Assembly (NCBI GenBank): GCA_963662155.1
Contig: OY759262.1
Location: forward strand, 12,312,782 to 12,376,781
Reading direction: 5' to 3'
Origin: Lamellibrachia columna
Taxonomy: Eukaryota > Annelida > Polychaeta > Sabellida > Siboglinidae
Length of the DNA: 64,000 nt
The notes beneath the pieces were generated by a model. It was given only the letters and a program-made list of their open reading frames with translations. It was not told where the DNA came from and did not search any database. This document shows, one piece after another, positions 11,569-23,028 of the stretch; position 1 is the stretch's first letter, and the number at the start of each line of letters is the position of its first letter. The translations under genes and the position numbers were made by a program.

Positions 11569-12220
11569 GATTGGTGTGGTGTTGTGTTCGTGCGTACAGA
11601 CGTTATTCGACCCCACTGGTTGACACTAATCGATGTTCGTGTGGTTTTACCCGTCACCTACAGTTGATGGCTGCAGAATGATTGTAGGAAACGTGTTTGC
11701 TTCTGGCGTGACGCTCGGGGTACTAATGGGATTAGAGACAAAACGTTTCGATAAATTAGTTGAGCTTTAAAATAGGCTGTTTTCGTGACAGCGTGGAAAT
11801 GAGCAGGCCACATGGCAAGAATAAAAACAAGATATATACCACCAGGACAACTGAATGGCAACAACATAAATGGGAAAAGACAGGAACATTTGGAAATGTC
11901 TAGCGGGCGGGGGGCTACTTTATGTATTACGCACGACGAAGCGATCCAATTATTTAACAAGACAAGCCCCTGAAATAAAAATTTCTGATGAACGAACGTC
12001 GGTCAAGTAGCTGCATACTAATATTAGCATGCATTGGCACTGAATCACTTTACAGTTGCATTCCTTATAATTACTGTTGTATCCCTTACAATATTCGAGT
12101 TTTATTAGAAAATTACTTAACAACTACTATTGGTCTACATTCCCATTTCCAGTTGAAATAGCAAAGTCAGTCACATGACAGAATGCCCAACTATGATAGG
12201 CTAATTGGTAGCCCGTACGG
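11569..12220. other. No gene recognised
   Basis: Unique sequence after the satellite. A 100-codon minus-strand frame (11658-11960) shows no recognisable domain. Confidence 0.4.
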
Positions 12221-12224
12221 GTGT

Positions 12225-12815
12225 AACCACACATCGAACTATCGATGAATCGCAATAGTCGATGTGATGATGCAATACTATCGATAGTAAATTGACCTAT
12301 CGATAGTTATCGTCACTAGTACACTGGACTATCAATAGTAATGGAAGTCGGCACAACAATTCGGCAAGAATACTTTGTGCTGCTGTAATAATAGAAATAA
12401 TTTTTTTTTCAACTATATTGGGTATTTTATTTATTCGTTGACCTAACTCGTCCATCAGAGCAACGTCATTCGTCGTTTCAGCATGTGTTATCTAATAAGC
12501 TACCGCCAGGGCTACGCGATACCGCCACCCATCATTTAAGGTTTGGGACTGTTTCCTGGATATTCGCTATTCCATGATACTATCGCAGTTCTATGACGAT
12601 AGTCATGAAACTATCGTAACAGTATCGCAATAGTTACACAGTCCTGCCCTCGGGGTTTTAAAAAGGGGGTTCGCGCGTACACAATCAGCAGGGGATTTCT
12701 GGGATGATTTCTGAAACATTTCACATTAAAAAAAAATTCTCCCAAAAAACCCAAATGAGGACGGGCATGTTATACAGCTATCGCGATACCATCACAATAT
12801 AAAACTATCCCCTAG
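12225..12815. repeat. Cluster of TATCGATA-type palindromes and a degraded hairpin-element copy
   Basis: ACTATCGATAGT-like palindromes recur around 12240-12330 and 12570-12640, with a weaker set at 12780-12810. From about 12645 to 12772 the text resembles the 4832-5062 element (ACACAATCAGCAGGGGATTT and GATGATTTCTGAAACATTT). This is probably nested decayed MITEs. TATCGATA is also the insect DRE core, but nothing here shows promoter function. Confidence 0.5.
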
Positions 12816-12833
12816 TCACCCCAGTAGCCCGGT

Positions 12834-12903
12834 TGTCGACACTTGCGCCGGCTGGCCATTCATCACGAGACACGGCGGGAATACCGGTCGTAAAGTGTCG
12901 ACA
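12834..12903. repeat. Short inverted repeat around TGTCGACACTT
   Basis: TGTCGACACTT at 12834 pairs with AAGTGTCGACA at 12893; the inner flanks (GCGCCGG and CCGGTCG) are partly complementary. A possible small hairpin element. Confidence 0.4.
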
Positions 12904-13498
12904 GGTGGAAACCTAAAACCGCTCATTTACGGTTAGGAAATTAGCCGTGTGTATTCGTCGTTGGCGCCCGACCGCCCGTGCGCCGGCGCGAAATGTGACG
13001 CGTCGTCCCACCCCCGGCCGGGTAGTGTTGAAATCAATCCTGTCTTTTGGCGGGCGCCGGCTCTAAAAAGACGACAACGCAACCACATCACTGTCCATCA
13101 CACATTCACGCCAGTTTACATTTCATGGCCATCAGCACCCCGCCTGTCATGTCTAGACGTGCGTTGTTTATGCGGACACTTGACAAAAAGGGAAAAGTTG
13201 AACATTTATGACGTGGGATTTTCCTTCCAGAGCTCACTACGATATGTAATCTTGTCCATATGTCGGTTTGCCTTCATTAGTCATCAATTAGTCCGACAAT
13301 AACATTTATAATCAATAAAATCTCCTGATATTATGGTAATTTATTTATTCATGCAAACAATTTATGGCATATGTCATCATCTTAATACGTCGTACCCCTC
13401 ACATCATATATAATAAACCAATAAGCACGTGACTGACACGTGACTGACAAGTTCATTGAGTTGGAGACTATTCAATTTCGCAAGTTACAAGAACACGT
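12904..13498. other. No gene recognised
   Basis: A CpG-rich start (12950-13080) grades into AT-rich DNA. A 117-codon plus-strand frame at 12949 has no recognisable domain. Confidence 0.4.
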
Positions 13499-13671
13499 CT
13501 ACATTAATAACTTTCTATAAAACTCGTAGTTCCCATTGTCTAGTTTGATGGCTGCATCCGTCTTCCGGTCCCATGTCGCTTCTTTCACGTGTCTTCTCCT
13601 TTTGCGGGACCCCCTGTCTACCACTTTTATTTCTTCCCAGTCTAACAGAAGGTTCTTGGTGGTTGTGTGGT
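13499..13671 (-). pseudogene. Penelope-like retroelement, C-terminal GIY-YIG region remnant
   Basis: The minus strand reads SALTDHTTTKNLLLDWEEI, then KVVDRGSRKRRRHVKEATW and an Asn/Asp-rich end to a stop at 13499. The order SALxxH - xxDWEx(A/I)K(I/V)xDR - RxxKEAxxxRK - (N)xDxG is the pattern I recall at the end of GIY-YIG proteins of Penelope-like elements. The upstream coding part is replaced by the 28-bp minisatellite, so only a remnant is left. The family call comes from motif memory. Confidence 0.55.
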
Positions 13672-15030
13672 CTGTGAGTGCAGACTCTGTGAGGGCGGAC
13701 GTGTTGGTGGTTGTCTGTGAGGGCGGACTTGTTGGTGGTGGTCTGTGAGGGCGGACTTGTTGGTGGTGATCTGTGAGGGCGGACTTGTTGGTGGTGGTCT
13801 GTGAGGGCGGACTTGTTGGTGGTGGTCTGTGAGGGCGGACTTGTTGGTGGTGGTCTGTGAGGGCGGACTTGTTGGTGGTGGTCTGTGAGTGCAGACTTGT
13901 TGGTGGTGGTCTGTGAGGGCGGACTTGTTGGTGGTGGTCTGTGAGGGCGGACTTGTTGGTGGTGGTCTGTGAGGGTGGACTTGTTGGTGGTGGTCTGTGA
14001 GGTCGGACTTGTTGGTGGTGGTCTGTGAGGGCGGACTTGTTGGTGGTGGTCTGTGAGGGCGGACGTGTTGGTGGTGGTCTGTGAGGGCGGACTCTTTGGT
14101 GGTGGTCTGTGAGGGCGGACTTGTTGGTGGTGGTCTGTGAGGGCGGACTTGTTGGTGGTGGTCTGTGAGGGCGGACTTGTTGGTGGTGGTCTGTGAGGGC
14201 GGATTTGTTGGTGGTGGTCTGTGAGGGTGGACTTGTTGGTGGTGGTCTGTGAGGGCAGACTTGTTGGTGGTGGTCTGTGAGGGCGGACTTGTTGGTGGTG
14301 GTCTGTGAGGGCGGACGTGTTGGTGGTGGTCTGTGAGGGCGGACTCTTTGGTGGTGGTCTGTGAGGGCGGACTTGTTGGTGGTGGTCTGTGAGGGCGGAC
14401 GTGTTGGTGGTGGTCTGTGAGGGCGGACTTGTTGGTGGTGGTCTGTGAGGGCGGACTTGTTGGTGGTGGTCTGTGAGGGCGGACGTGTTGGTGGTGGTCT
14501 GTGAAGGCGGACTTGTTGGTGGTGGTCTGTGAGGGCGGACTTGTCGGTGGTTGTCTGTGAGGGCGGACTTGTTGGTGGTGGTCTGTGAGGGCGGACTTGT
14601 TGGTGGTGGTCTGTGAGGGCGGACGTGTTGGTGGTGGTCTGTGAAGGCGGACTTGTTGGTGGTGGTCTGTGAAGGCGGACTTGTTGGTGGTGGTCTGTGA
14701 GGGCGGACTTGTTGGTGGTGGTCTGTGAGGGCGGACTCTTTGATGGTGGTCTGTGAGGGCGGACTTGTTGGTGGTGGTCTGTGAGGGCGGACGTGTTGGT
14801 GGTGGTCTGTGAGGGCGGACTTGTTGGTGGTGGTCTGTGAGGGCGGACGTATTGGTGGTGGTCTGTGAGGGCGGACTCGTTGGTGGTGGTCTGTGAGGGC
14901 GGATTTGTTGGTGGTGGTCTGTGAGAGCGGACTTGTTGGTGGTGGTCTGTGAAGGCGGACTTGTTGGTGGTGGTCTGTGAGGGCGGACTTGTTGGTGGTG
15001 GTCTGTGAAGGCGGACTTGTTGGTGGTGCA
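13672..15030. repeat. 28-bp minisatellite, about 48 copies
   Basis: Unit CTGTGAGGGCGGACTTGTTG plus GTGGTGGT. Because 28 is not a multiple of 3, every strand-frame cycles through all phases every 84 bp. The minus strand therefore has open frames of over 500 codons without real coding. The array's last units on the minus strand merge in frame with the Penelope-like remnant at 13499-13671. Confidence 0.97.
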
Positions 15031-15083
15031 CTGCGACCGTTTCTTTCAGCTCCTCGTGTATTGTTCTCTTGGCCCGTTCTCCA

Positions 15084-15425
15084 CATGGGTGGCTACATGG
15101 CTGTGGCTACATGGCTGTGGCTACATGGCTGTGGCTACATGGCTGTGGCTACATGGCTGTGGCTACATGGCTGTGGCTACATGGCTGTGGCTGCATGGCT
15201 GTGGCTGCATGGCTGTGGCTGCATGGCTGTGGCTGCATGGCTGTGGCTACATGGCTGTGGCTACATGGCTGTGGCGACATGGCTGTGGCTACATGGCTGT
15301 GGCTACATGGCTGTGGCTACATGGCTATGGCTACATGGCTGTGGCTACATGGCTGTGGCGACATGGCTGTGGCTACATGGCTGTGGCTACATGGCTGTGG
15401 CTACATGGCTGTGGCTACATGGCTC
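15084..15425. repeat. 14-bp tandem repeat (GCTACATGGCTGTG)
   Basis: About 24 copies with variants GCTGCATGGCTGTG and GCGACATGGCTGTG clustered in blocks. Confidence 0.97.
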
Positions 15426-15469
15426 TCTGAGACACATTCAACGTATGGGATGACAATCTGTTCCTTTCC

Positions 15470-15673
15470 TTTTTCTCTTTTCTGTCTTCTTGCTCTTCTG
15501 TCTTCTTGCTCTTCTGTCTTCTTGCTCTTCTCTCTTCTTGCTCTTCTGTCTTCTTGCTCTTCTGTCTTCTTGCTCTTCCATCTTCTTGCTCTTCTGTCTT
15601 CTTGCTCTTCTGTCTTCTTGCTCTTCTGTCTTCTTGCTGTTCTGTCTTCTTGTTCTTCTGTCTTCTTGCTCTT
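15470..15673. repeat. 16-bp pyrimidine-rich tandem repeat
   Basis: Unit TTCTTGCTCTTCTGTC, about 12 copies; the minus strand yields Glu/Arg/Lys-rich artefact frames. Confidence 0.96.
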
Positions 15674-15927
15674 CTGGTTTTCCGTCCTCTTTTTCAAGGC
15701 GCAGGATGGACAACCGCACACTCTAAGAACTCCTCTCAGATGTTCTCCCTCTTCCTTCTTGTCACCTTCTTCATAAGTTATCGCCTCGCACCTGTTCACA
15801 TGGGACTACTCCTAACGTGTGGTGTGCGCAAAAGTCAGATATACTGCTCAGTGTGGGTCGTTTTTTCTGTATACTCTGGATTTCACACCGTCATCGTCCT
15901 TGCTGGTAAACTTCGCATCAAAGAAGA

Positions 15928-16018
15928 GCATGTTATTGTTATTGGTATTGTTATTGTTATTGGTATTGTTATTGTTATTGGTATTGTTATTGTTATTGGT
16001 ATTGTTATTGTTATTGTT
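15928..16018. repeat. 18-bp tandem repeat (ATTGTTATTGTTATTGGT)
   Basis: About five copies, itself built from ATTGTT subunits. Confidence 0.93.
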
Positions 16019-17690
16019 CGAAATGAGAGGAACTACGAAAACTACGTGTAAGATGACGTCATCGTAATGAAGACGCCATCTTGTTGAGATAGGCGAAAGT
16101 CTCTTCAGGTAATACAAAATGTTTATATAATAATAAGGGATATAGTAATAAAAACTGTAATATTATTACATTAAACTTACCTGGAGAATGTTATAGCAGG
16201 CTTAAGCAGTCCACCTGAAATGTCCATCACGCATGTTTGGTTAGAGTTTGGGCACACCTAAGCATCAATACCATTTTAGTACCAACTGTTACCAATACCC
16301 TCAGGCCCGTGGCCCGTAGACTATCATATTAAGTTAAAGAGATGCAACGTCCATTCGTAATAAATATTGTGTTAAACGAACCGCGAAGTTACTTCGCGAC
16401 TGATGTATTAATAATATTGACGTCATATGTAGCGCCGGCATTCACCAACACGTGGAGCCCATCGGGCTTGCTACAAACTGTACCACTAAATCAGTTGAAG
16501 CTACAAGTACAGTGTCCATTAGAAATAATTAGATATTCTAAAATCATTATGGTAAATATTGTAAAAATCATTATCATAAATATTAAAAAATCAAGTCTTA
16601 ATCTGAGTTCACCTTGAATAAATGTGTTTTCGTTGTTAGTTTAAAGATGTTAATTGTTGTAGTAGCTCTGGTGTAGTTTGGAAGACAATTCCAGACTGTT
16701 ATTGCGACAACGTGGAAAGATCGCGTTCCCCAAGAGTTGTTAACCTATGTGTTCTACCAGGATCAACTTTCCTACAGAACGCAAATTATCATGGACGTGC
16801 CCGTGGCTCAAACAAACAGGACAAACAGTGTTCAAAATGTTGGCATATTTTGTAGAGAAGCTTATGTTCGATTGGGAAAATTTTTACTCAAAGATGATTA
16901 AGAGATTCCTAGCACTGTCTTGTCTATTTCTTGGATCCGTCATGGTAGCATCTTCTCCTCTCTCCTAAGCTACTGTGGCGCCAACAAAGTTGTCACGTTA
17001 AGATTCGCATTTGCGAGTCGGCGAATTAAAAAAAATTACACGATGTTTGAACTGATTACAATAAAAAAAAACACTCCCTGTCCACGACGGATGCTTGTCG
17101 CCGCGTGTCTATAACTGGTCCCCCCTCACGGCTCATTCGCAGCTCCCGCGACGGAAAGCAGACGACTTTTGCATTCATAAAATTCACAGCTTGGTGGCGT
17201 GTTGTCCGGCTGGAAACAGAAGATGCGGCCAGACAGTAAAGGTCTGCTTCGTTGATTTAAGAGTACACGTGTGTGCACAAGGTTGCACTTGCCATTCTTG
17301 AGAATGTTGCTCGGGAGTGTCGAACTTCGGTACGGCAGATGTCAGATGTGAAGTCGTGTGTCCGCCGGGGCGGTGCCGCGACATGAAGAGTTGATTCGAC
17401 GTATCTTCAGCACTACGTAAAACGGAGTCGTGCTATGTCTTGTTGGGAGACATCAACTATGTCGGCCATTGAACTGTTTGGCCGCTGGCCACCGATTGCT
17501 GAGACAATTATCGACCACCTGCCTTATTGCATTGTCAAGACGATGACTGTGGAAGTCGCCACGTTCTACGGTCGGAGAAATGCCGAAAGCCTTCTTATGT
17601 GAACCTACTGAATGGATTTTGGAAGTTACTCAAGATTAATTGTGTGTTTCATAGCATCTATCGTATTACGTAAATCTAGCGAAAGTCGGC
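16019..17690. other. No gene recognised
   Basis: Mixed AT-rich DNA with a CpG-rich part at about 17080-17600. Short open frames show no domains and no exon with matched splice sites could be defended. Confidence 0.4.
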
Positions 17691-18060
17691 CCGCTGGCAG
17701 CACAGCTCTAAGCTTATTGTCCACGCCGCTACACTTGTTTATGTAGGTCATGTGCGCCTATCGCTGTTAGGCTACGTTCTATGTGCTATCCGCCTATATA
17801 CAGTGCAGTATAATTGTGTTATTTCTAAAGTATAGTACTATTGTAGTTTTGATAGTTAGTCTAGTATGATGCGTAATTAGGCTTAGGCTTACTGTTAGCT
17901 TTATTTAATACACTTCGCCCTAACAAGTTAACTTATTGTTCTTATTATTCTTTGCAGTTCGACAGATGTATTTTGTAACCAGTTAACGCCAATAAAACCT
18001 GTACGAAAAAGAAACAGTGTGGATCGCCGAATTAGTCGACTTTTGCATCATAACAAACGC
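17691..18060 (+). other. LTR-like or terminal-exon-like segment with TATA and AATAAA
   Basis: A TATATA motif near 17806 is followed about 185 bp later by AATAAA at 17991 and a terminal ATAACA. TATA plus close poly(A) signal is typical of a solo LTR. No clear target-site duplication was found, so a short non-coding transcript end is equally possible. Confidence 0.3.
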
Positions 18061-18636
18061 CCGCATGGCGCCAGCCGTATCTACTGCACTGTTTGTTTGA
18101 CACTCGGGAAACTACTTGAACGATCAGCGTCTCGTTATCGCAATGTATGATCAGACTTTAATGAGCTCTTCATGCGTTCATCTCCGCGTCAGTTCGCCGG
18201 CAGATCACTTTCACGTATAATTAAATGGATGTCACTTTTCATCCGGATGTCGAAGGTTGATGTTCGTTTTACGGGCACGTCTTGAATGAGCCGACGGCGT
18301 AAGTGGTTAGCGGGTGCTGACGAAACCGACCCGCTATCGTCACCCTGTTTACATCACAGTAAGCAATAGTATATCTCTCACGACAGGCAGACCGATCTGT
18401 AATTGTGACAGACGCGATATGGGCTTGTAACAGACCTGGATACGCCCAAGGGATACACACATACGTAATTGAATTGAATTATGGTACACTTAGGGTAATG
18501 AACACTCCGTAGACTTCTGGTTGCCCCGCTCTCTTATAAAGGGAGAGACACGAGTAAGACACGTGGTGAGGGGAGAGTTTGCTGAGAGTGAGAGTGAATG
18601 TTAAGACGATGGAAAATATCTCGACATAGAAGAAGA
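18061..18636. other. No gene recognised; TATA-like motif before the 39-bp array
   Basis: CTCTTATAAAGGGAGAG near 18531 is a plausible TATA box 100 bp before the tRNA-like array; nothing else supports a promoter. Confidence 0.3.
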
Positions 18637-19224
18637 ATTAATAGGTGGCTCGGCGGTCAGAGCGTCGGAGTGTCGATTACTAGGTGGCTCGGCGGTCAGA
18701 GCGTCGGACTGTCAATTAATAGATGGCTCGGCGGTCAGAGCGTCGGACTGTCAGTTAATAGGTGGCTCTGCGGTCAGAACGTCGGACTGTCAATTAATAG
18801 GTGGCTCGGCGGTCAGAGCGTCGGACTGTCAATTAATAGGTGGCTCGGCGGTCAGAGCGTCGGACTGTCAGTTAATAGGTGGCTCTGCGGTCAGAGCGTC
18901 GGACTGTCAATTAATAGATGGCTCGGCGGTCAGAGCGTCGGACTGTCAGTTAATAGGTGGCTCTGCGGTCAGAGCGTCGGACTGTCAATTGATAGGTGGC
19001 TCGGCGGTCAGAGCGTAGGACTGTCAATAAATAGGTGGCTCGGCGGTCAGAGCGTCGGACTGTCAATTAATAGGTGACTCGGCGGTCAGAGCGTCGGACT
19101 GTCAGTTAATAGGTGGCTCTGCGGTCAAAGCGTCGGACTGTCAATTAATAGGTGCCTCGGCGGTCAGAGCGTCGGACTGTCAATTAATAGGTGACTCGGC
19201 GGTCAGAGCGTCGGACTGTCAATC
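18637..19224 (+). repeat. 39-bp tandem array of a tRNA-like 5' half (SINE-derived)
   Basis: About 15 units of GGTGGCTCGGCGGTCAGAGC followed by GTCGGACTGTCAATTAATA. Each unit matches the D-arm and anticodon arm of a tRNA: D stem GCTC/GAGC, an A-box-like TGGCTCGGCGG, and a loop CTGTCAA with an Asp-type GTC anticodon. The final unit alone continues into GAGAGGACCGGCGGTAGAG, resembling the variable region and a decayed T arm. The 13-residue in-frame repeat (units such as NRWLGGQSVGLS) is probably a by-product. Confidence 0.65.
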
Positions 19225-19272
19225 GAGAGGACCGGCGGTAGAGTCTAACTGCTGCCGTTTCGAACTTTGTGT

Positions 19273-19289
19273 GTGCGTGCGTACATACG

Positions 19290-19336
<47 letters not shown>
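19273..19336. repeat. (GTGC)n microsatellite
   Basis: Short GCGT tetranucleotide run. Confidence 0.95.
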
Positions 19337-19454
19337 TTGCCATGGGGAATAAAATATGCTACACCGCGAGTAAATGTCGTGGGCTAACCAATTCAAACAC
19401 GCACTTCACCAATGGCGTGTGGGATGGGCGCTGAATTAAGTAGCTGCTCCAAAA

Positions 19455-19745
19455 ACGTCTGTGCTATGTAGCTCTGATAGGGGCCCAGGCGCGGTGAACG
19501 TTTTGTCTAGGCGGATACCAGCGCTATATAAACGTCATCATTCTAATTCTCATTCTCATGGGAGACATCCAAAGCATTCATCTTTAGTGAAGATATTTAC
19601 GAACACACAACGTCACCAATCATTTATTACACCACGTATCTCGTCGCTAATATCTTCGTCTGTACGATTCAACCATGTGCTTGACCTAAAGTTGTCAATA
19701 AAGTTTTTCATACAACGCCACTTTGTTAGCCTACCCCCAATAGTC
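19455..19745 (+). other. LTR-like segment with TATA box and AATAAA
   Basis: GCGCTATATAAACG near 19524 is a strong TATA box; AATAAA follows at about 19697 in TTGTCAATAAAGTTTTTC. The roughly 170-bp spacing fits the R region of an LTR. The ends and target-site duplication are not resolved. A 128-codon frame across it (19461-19847) has no recognisable domain. Confidence 0.35.
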
Positions 19746-20582
19746 CTTAGCTATCAAAGCGAGGAAAACATTATCAGAGCTTCTTTGTCATCTGGGGAAC
19801 GAGATACCTTGTGGTGTCATAAAACTGCCCGTTCCAGCGGCCTGTAGAACGTAACCTGCTTTGGCGTCAAACACTCCTGCACCACGTCGAATTGTCGGCT
19901 CATATTCATGCAAACGTGTCGGATATACGAAATATGTATTAATTGTAAAAGGATGAAACACTGACTTAAACTTCTTTAATAGCTACCCAAATGGAGACAA
20001 CTATTGCATAATGGAGACAGCTATTGCATAAGGCCTACATTCGTGTAGGGAACGGCACGGCTGGTAATAATTATACAGATATAAAATTCAAGTAGTTTAT
20101 TGCACTATTGTTGGCCTGTTTTTTAATTGGGGATAATCACAAAGTTCAAGGTTAATCATCTAATACAATGACGATCATTTCAGCGGGTGAACTTTTGAAC
20201 GTTTCGAAGCATTCTCCGTTTGGACTAAGTTCAGGTTAGGCCATAAATACTAATCAAGGTCAAGAGCCACTCATCATCTTTCACAACATCTGTCACCAGT
20301 CATCAAGTACGTTATTAGTCATCATAAAAAATCTTAATTTCACATGTGAACTGAATAGTTGTCTGAAGAAATGCCACTTCTTAAATCAGCTACCGCACTA
20401 TGTCTAAGATCTTCACATTCCGCCATCAACTATTCTAAGAACCCACCTGCTTAAGCTTATCCTCCAAAGCTCATCAGCACATATATCCAACTGTTTAAAC
20501 TGGGATTGTTCAACCGAGTAGAAAATGCCTAACTCTTATTTTGGCGAGCTTGGATTTCCCGACAACTGTAGCGCATGAACGT
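19746..20582. other. No gene recognised
   Basis: AT-rich DNA; ATGGAGACAACTATTGCATA is partly duplicated at about 19990-20030. Nothing coding was identified. Confidence 0.4.
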
Positions 20583-21013
20583 CTTGTTTTTTTATTGTTA
20601 AGAGCGATTGCCAGGTAGGCAAGTTTCCGGTCGCCCATTGTTTTTTTATTGTTAAGAGCGATTGCCAGGTAGGCAAGTTTCCGGTCGCCCATTGTTTTTT
20701 TATTATTAAGAGCGATTGCCAGGTAGGCAAGTTTCCGGTCGCCCATTGTTTTTTTATTGTTAAGAGCGATTGCCAGGTAGGCAAGTTTCCGGTCGCCCAT
20801 TGTTTTTTTATTGTTAAGAGCGATTGCCAGGTAGGCAAGTTTCAGGTCGCCCATTGTTTTTTTATTGTTAAGAGCGATTGCCAGGTAGGCAAGTTTCAGG
20901 TCGCCCATTGTTTTTTTATTGTTAAGAGCGATTGCCAGGTAGGCAAGTTTCCGGTCGCCCATTGTTTTTTTATTGTTAAGAGCGATTGCCAGGTAGGCAA
21001 GTTTCGCCCATTG
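20583..21013. repeat. 54-bp tandem repeat, 8 copies
   Basis: Unit begins GTTTTTTTATTGTTAAGAGC and includes GATTGCCAGGTAGGCAAGTT. Nearly identical copies; two carry TTCAGGTCG for TTCCGGTCG and one has ATTATTAAG. The 54-bp length keeps an 18-residue frame open on the minus strand, an artefact. Confidence 0.97.
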
Positions 21014-22296
21014 TCCGTGACGACTGTCGGGGCTCACAGCTGTTCATTCGAAGCAGCTAAAACAAATTCCAATGAATACCAATGTGAGTATAAACTATAA
21101 CATTTTGATTTAACAAATAGCTTTGACTAATTTACATACTGTTATATTATCCATCTGAGCGTATGATTGTGTCGAGCATTCGTAAAGTCTCCCAGAGGCT
21201 TTTTAAAAAACGAAACAGTACGAGAATACGAATAGTACTGCAAACCGTATTCGAACACGTACGTGACGGAACACAAGTGGTCGATGAACAAAGTCTTGTG
21301 GGGGGGGGGTAGCAATCGATCATCACACAATATTTCTGTAGACTGTTTATTACAATTCAAAATCTCACTGTTGTTTTATTTTAGCAGAATTCCCAGAGTT
21401 ACCAGTCAACACGTGCACACGCACACGCACACGCACACACAATTTGCATAACAATATTTTTAATAATTGAACTTGATGCCCGTGCAATATGGGTATCAAA
21501 GACTCGAATCGAATTTCTCAAAAGATTCGACTGTAAGTTTCAGTTAACGTATACGGTGAAAACTTTGCTTTCTCTTTGGTTTAAAATCAACACGCCATTC
21601 CAACTGCTTTGTTTCGGCGAGAACCGGCGAGTTCACGATAACTATATCGCAACCGAAGTAGTGTGAGTTCTTAATAAAGGTACGACATACCGTCAGCCGA
21701 TTGGAGCTGACAGATTATGGCCGCCAAACAGAACTCAATAGTGCACATTAGTGCACGTTTTTGCATACGCCCACGTATGCAAATTTCGTTCCGCGTGATT
21801 CTCATCTCAATCGATTCCAGTCGTCGCCGGATGAATCATACCTATGACTCCTCTACAGAAGCACTCACTTCTAACACACGACTGCCTCTGTGACCAATTG
21901 TTTCGCGTTCTGGGAGCCGCAATACATGACTAATCGGTGGGCAGGTTGTCGTGTTAATGGCTCGTATCTGCCGGTTGATGACAGCTTGATTGAGTTTGCC
22001 GGAAGACCACAGGTTTCCATTTGTCGTATCCCTTGGGTGTCTTCGTGACAGTGGGCTATGTGACATTGATCAAGTCCACCAGAGATGCGTCATGGAGCAC
22101 TATCCACTTAAAAGTGAAAGCAACAATTTGTTCATTATTATCCTAAGTGAAACCTATGTGTACGCGCTGTTATAACTATACGACAGCGCTAGTGAAATGT
22201 CACCGTTAACACAAACTCTACATGTCAACGAGTTGTGCTAAACGATGACGTGGCGAGCTCTGGAGATTTTTCTCGCGTGAGCTCAATTAAAAAACG
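21014..22296. other. No gene recognised
   Basis: Unique DNA with a short CACACG run near 21412-21440. A 74-codon minus-strand frame (21842-22066) in a CpG-richer patch looks mildly coding-like but shows no domain. Confidence 0.4.
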
Positions 22297-22397
22297 AAAA
22301 AGTGTCGGTGCAGCGTGCTCTGCTAATAAAAAAGTGTCGGTGCAGCATGCTCTACTAATAAAAAAGTGTCGGTGCAGCATGCTCTGCTAATAAAAAC
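22297..22397. repeat. 32-bp tandem repeat, 3 copies
   Basis: Unit AAAAAAGTGTCGGTGCAGCA followed by TGCTCTGCTAAT. Confidence 0.92.
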
Positions 22398-22685
22398 TCA
22401 ACAATGTGCCATCGTTTCAAACGTATCTTCTACGTTTGCTCGTAAACTACTGGACTTAACGCGTTTAGTAATTTTGAAAAAGGCCATCGTATTTTTCGTA
22501 CAGGTACAACTTGACGTAAAGAACCTAATCGCATCACATTGGTCTCAAATCCAGCGCTGCTGTTGCAACTGCTGCCGACGACAACGGATGTAGTTAACAC
22601 ATTTATATGCTATAATATGAAATATCAAGAAGATTGGTTGGTGGGCCCTGTAGCAAGCCTGGAGGCTGAAAGGTGGCCTGTACTG

Positions 22686-23028
22686 CATTGCCCCATGTTC
22701 ACTGCCCCATGTTCACTGCCCCATGCTCACTGCCCCATGCTCACTGCCCCATGCTCACTGCCCCATGCTCACTGCCCCATGTTCACTGCCCCATGCTCAC
22801 TGCCCCATGCTCACTGCCCCATGCTCACTGCCCCATGCTCACTGCCCCATGTTCACTGCCCCATGCTCACTGCCCCATGCTCACTGCCCCATGTTCACTG
22901 CCTCATGCTCACTGCCTCATGCTCACTGCCCCATGCTCACTGCCCCATGCTCACTGCCCCATGCTCACTGCCCCATGCTCACTGCCCATGCTCACTGCCT
23001 CATGCTCACTGCCCCATGCTCACTGCGC
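22686..23028. repeat. 14-bp tandem repeat (CCCCATGCTCACTG)
   Basis: About 24 copies with CCATGTTC and CCTCATGC variants and one 1-bp deletion near 22985. Confidence 0.97.

Noticed and set aside
9717..11657. Long open frames (443 codons plus, 646 codons minus) across the 48-bp satellite
   Set aside because: The unit length is a multiple of 3, so both strands stay open; internal variants show no codon-position bias and no protein family is recognisable.
13499..15086. Open frames above 500 codons on the minus strand across the 28-bp array
   Set aside because: A 28-bp unit cycles all phases, and two overlapping frames are equally open. Only the C-terminal remnant has protein-like features.
18598..19077. 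159-codon frame with a 13-residue repeat
   Set aside because: The repeat unit is better explained by a tRNA-like half; the open frame follows from its 39-bp length.
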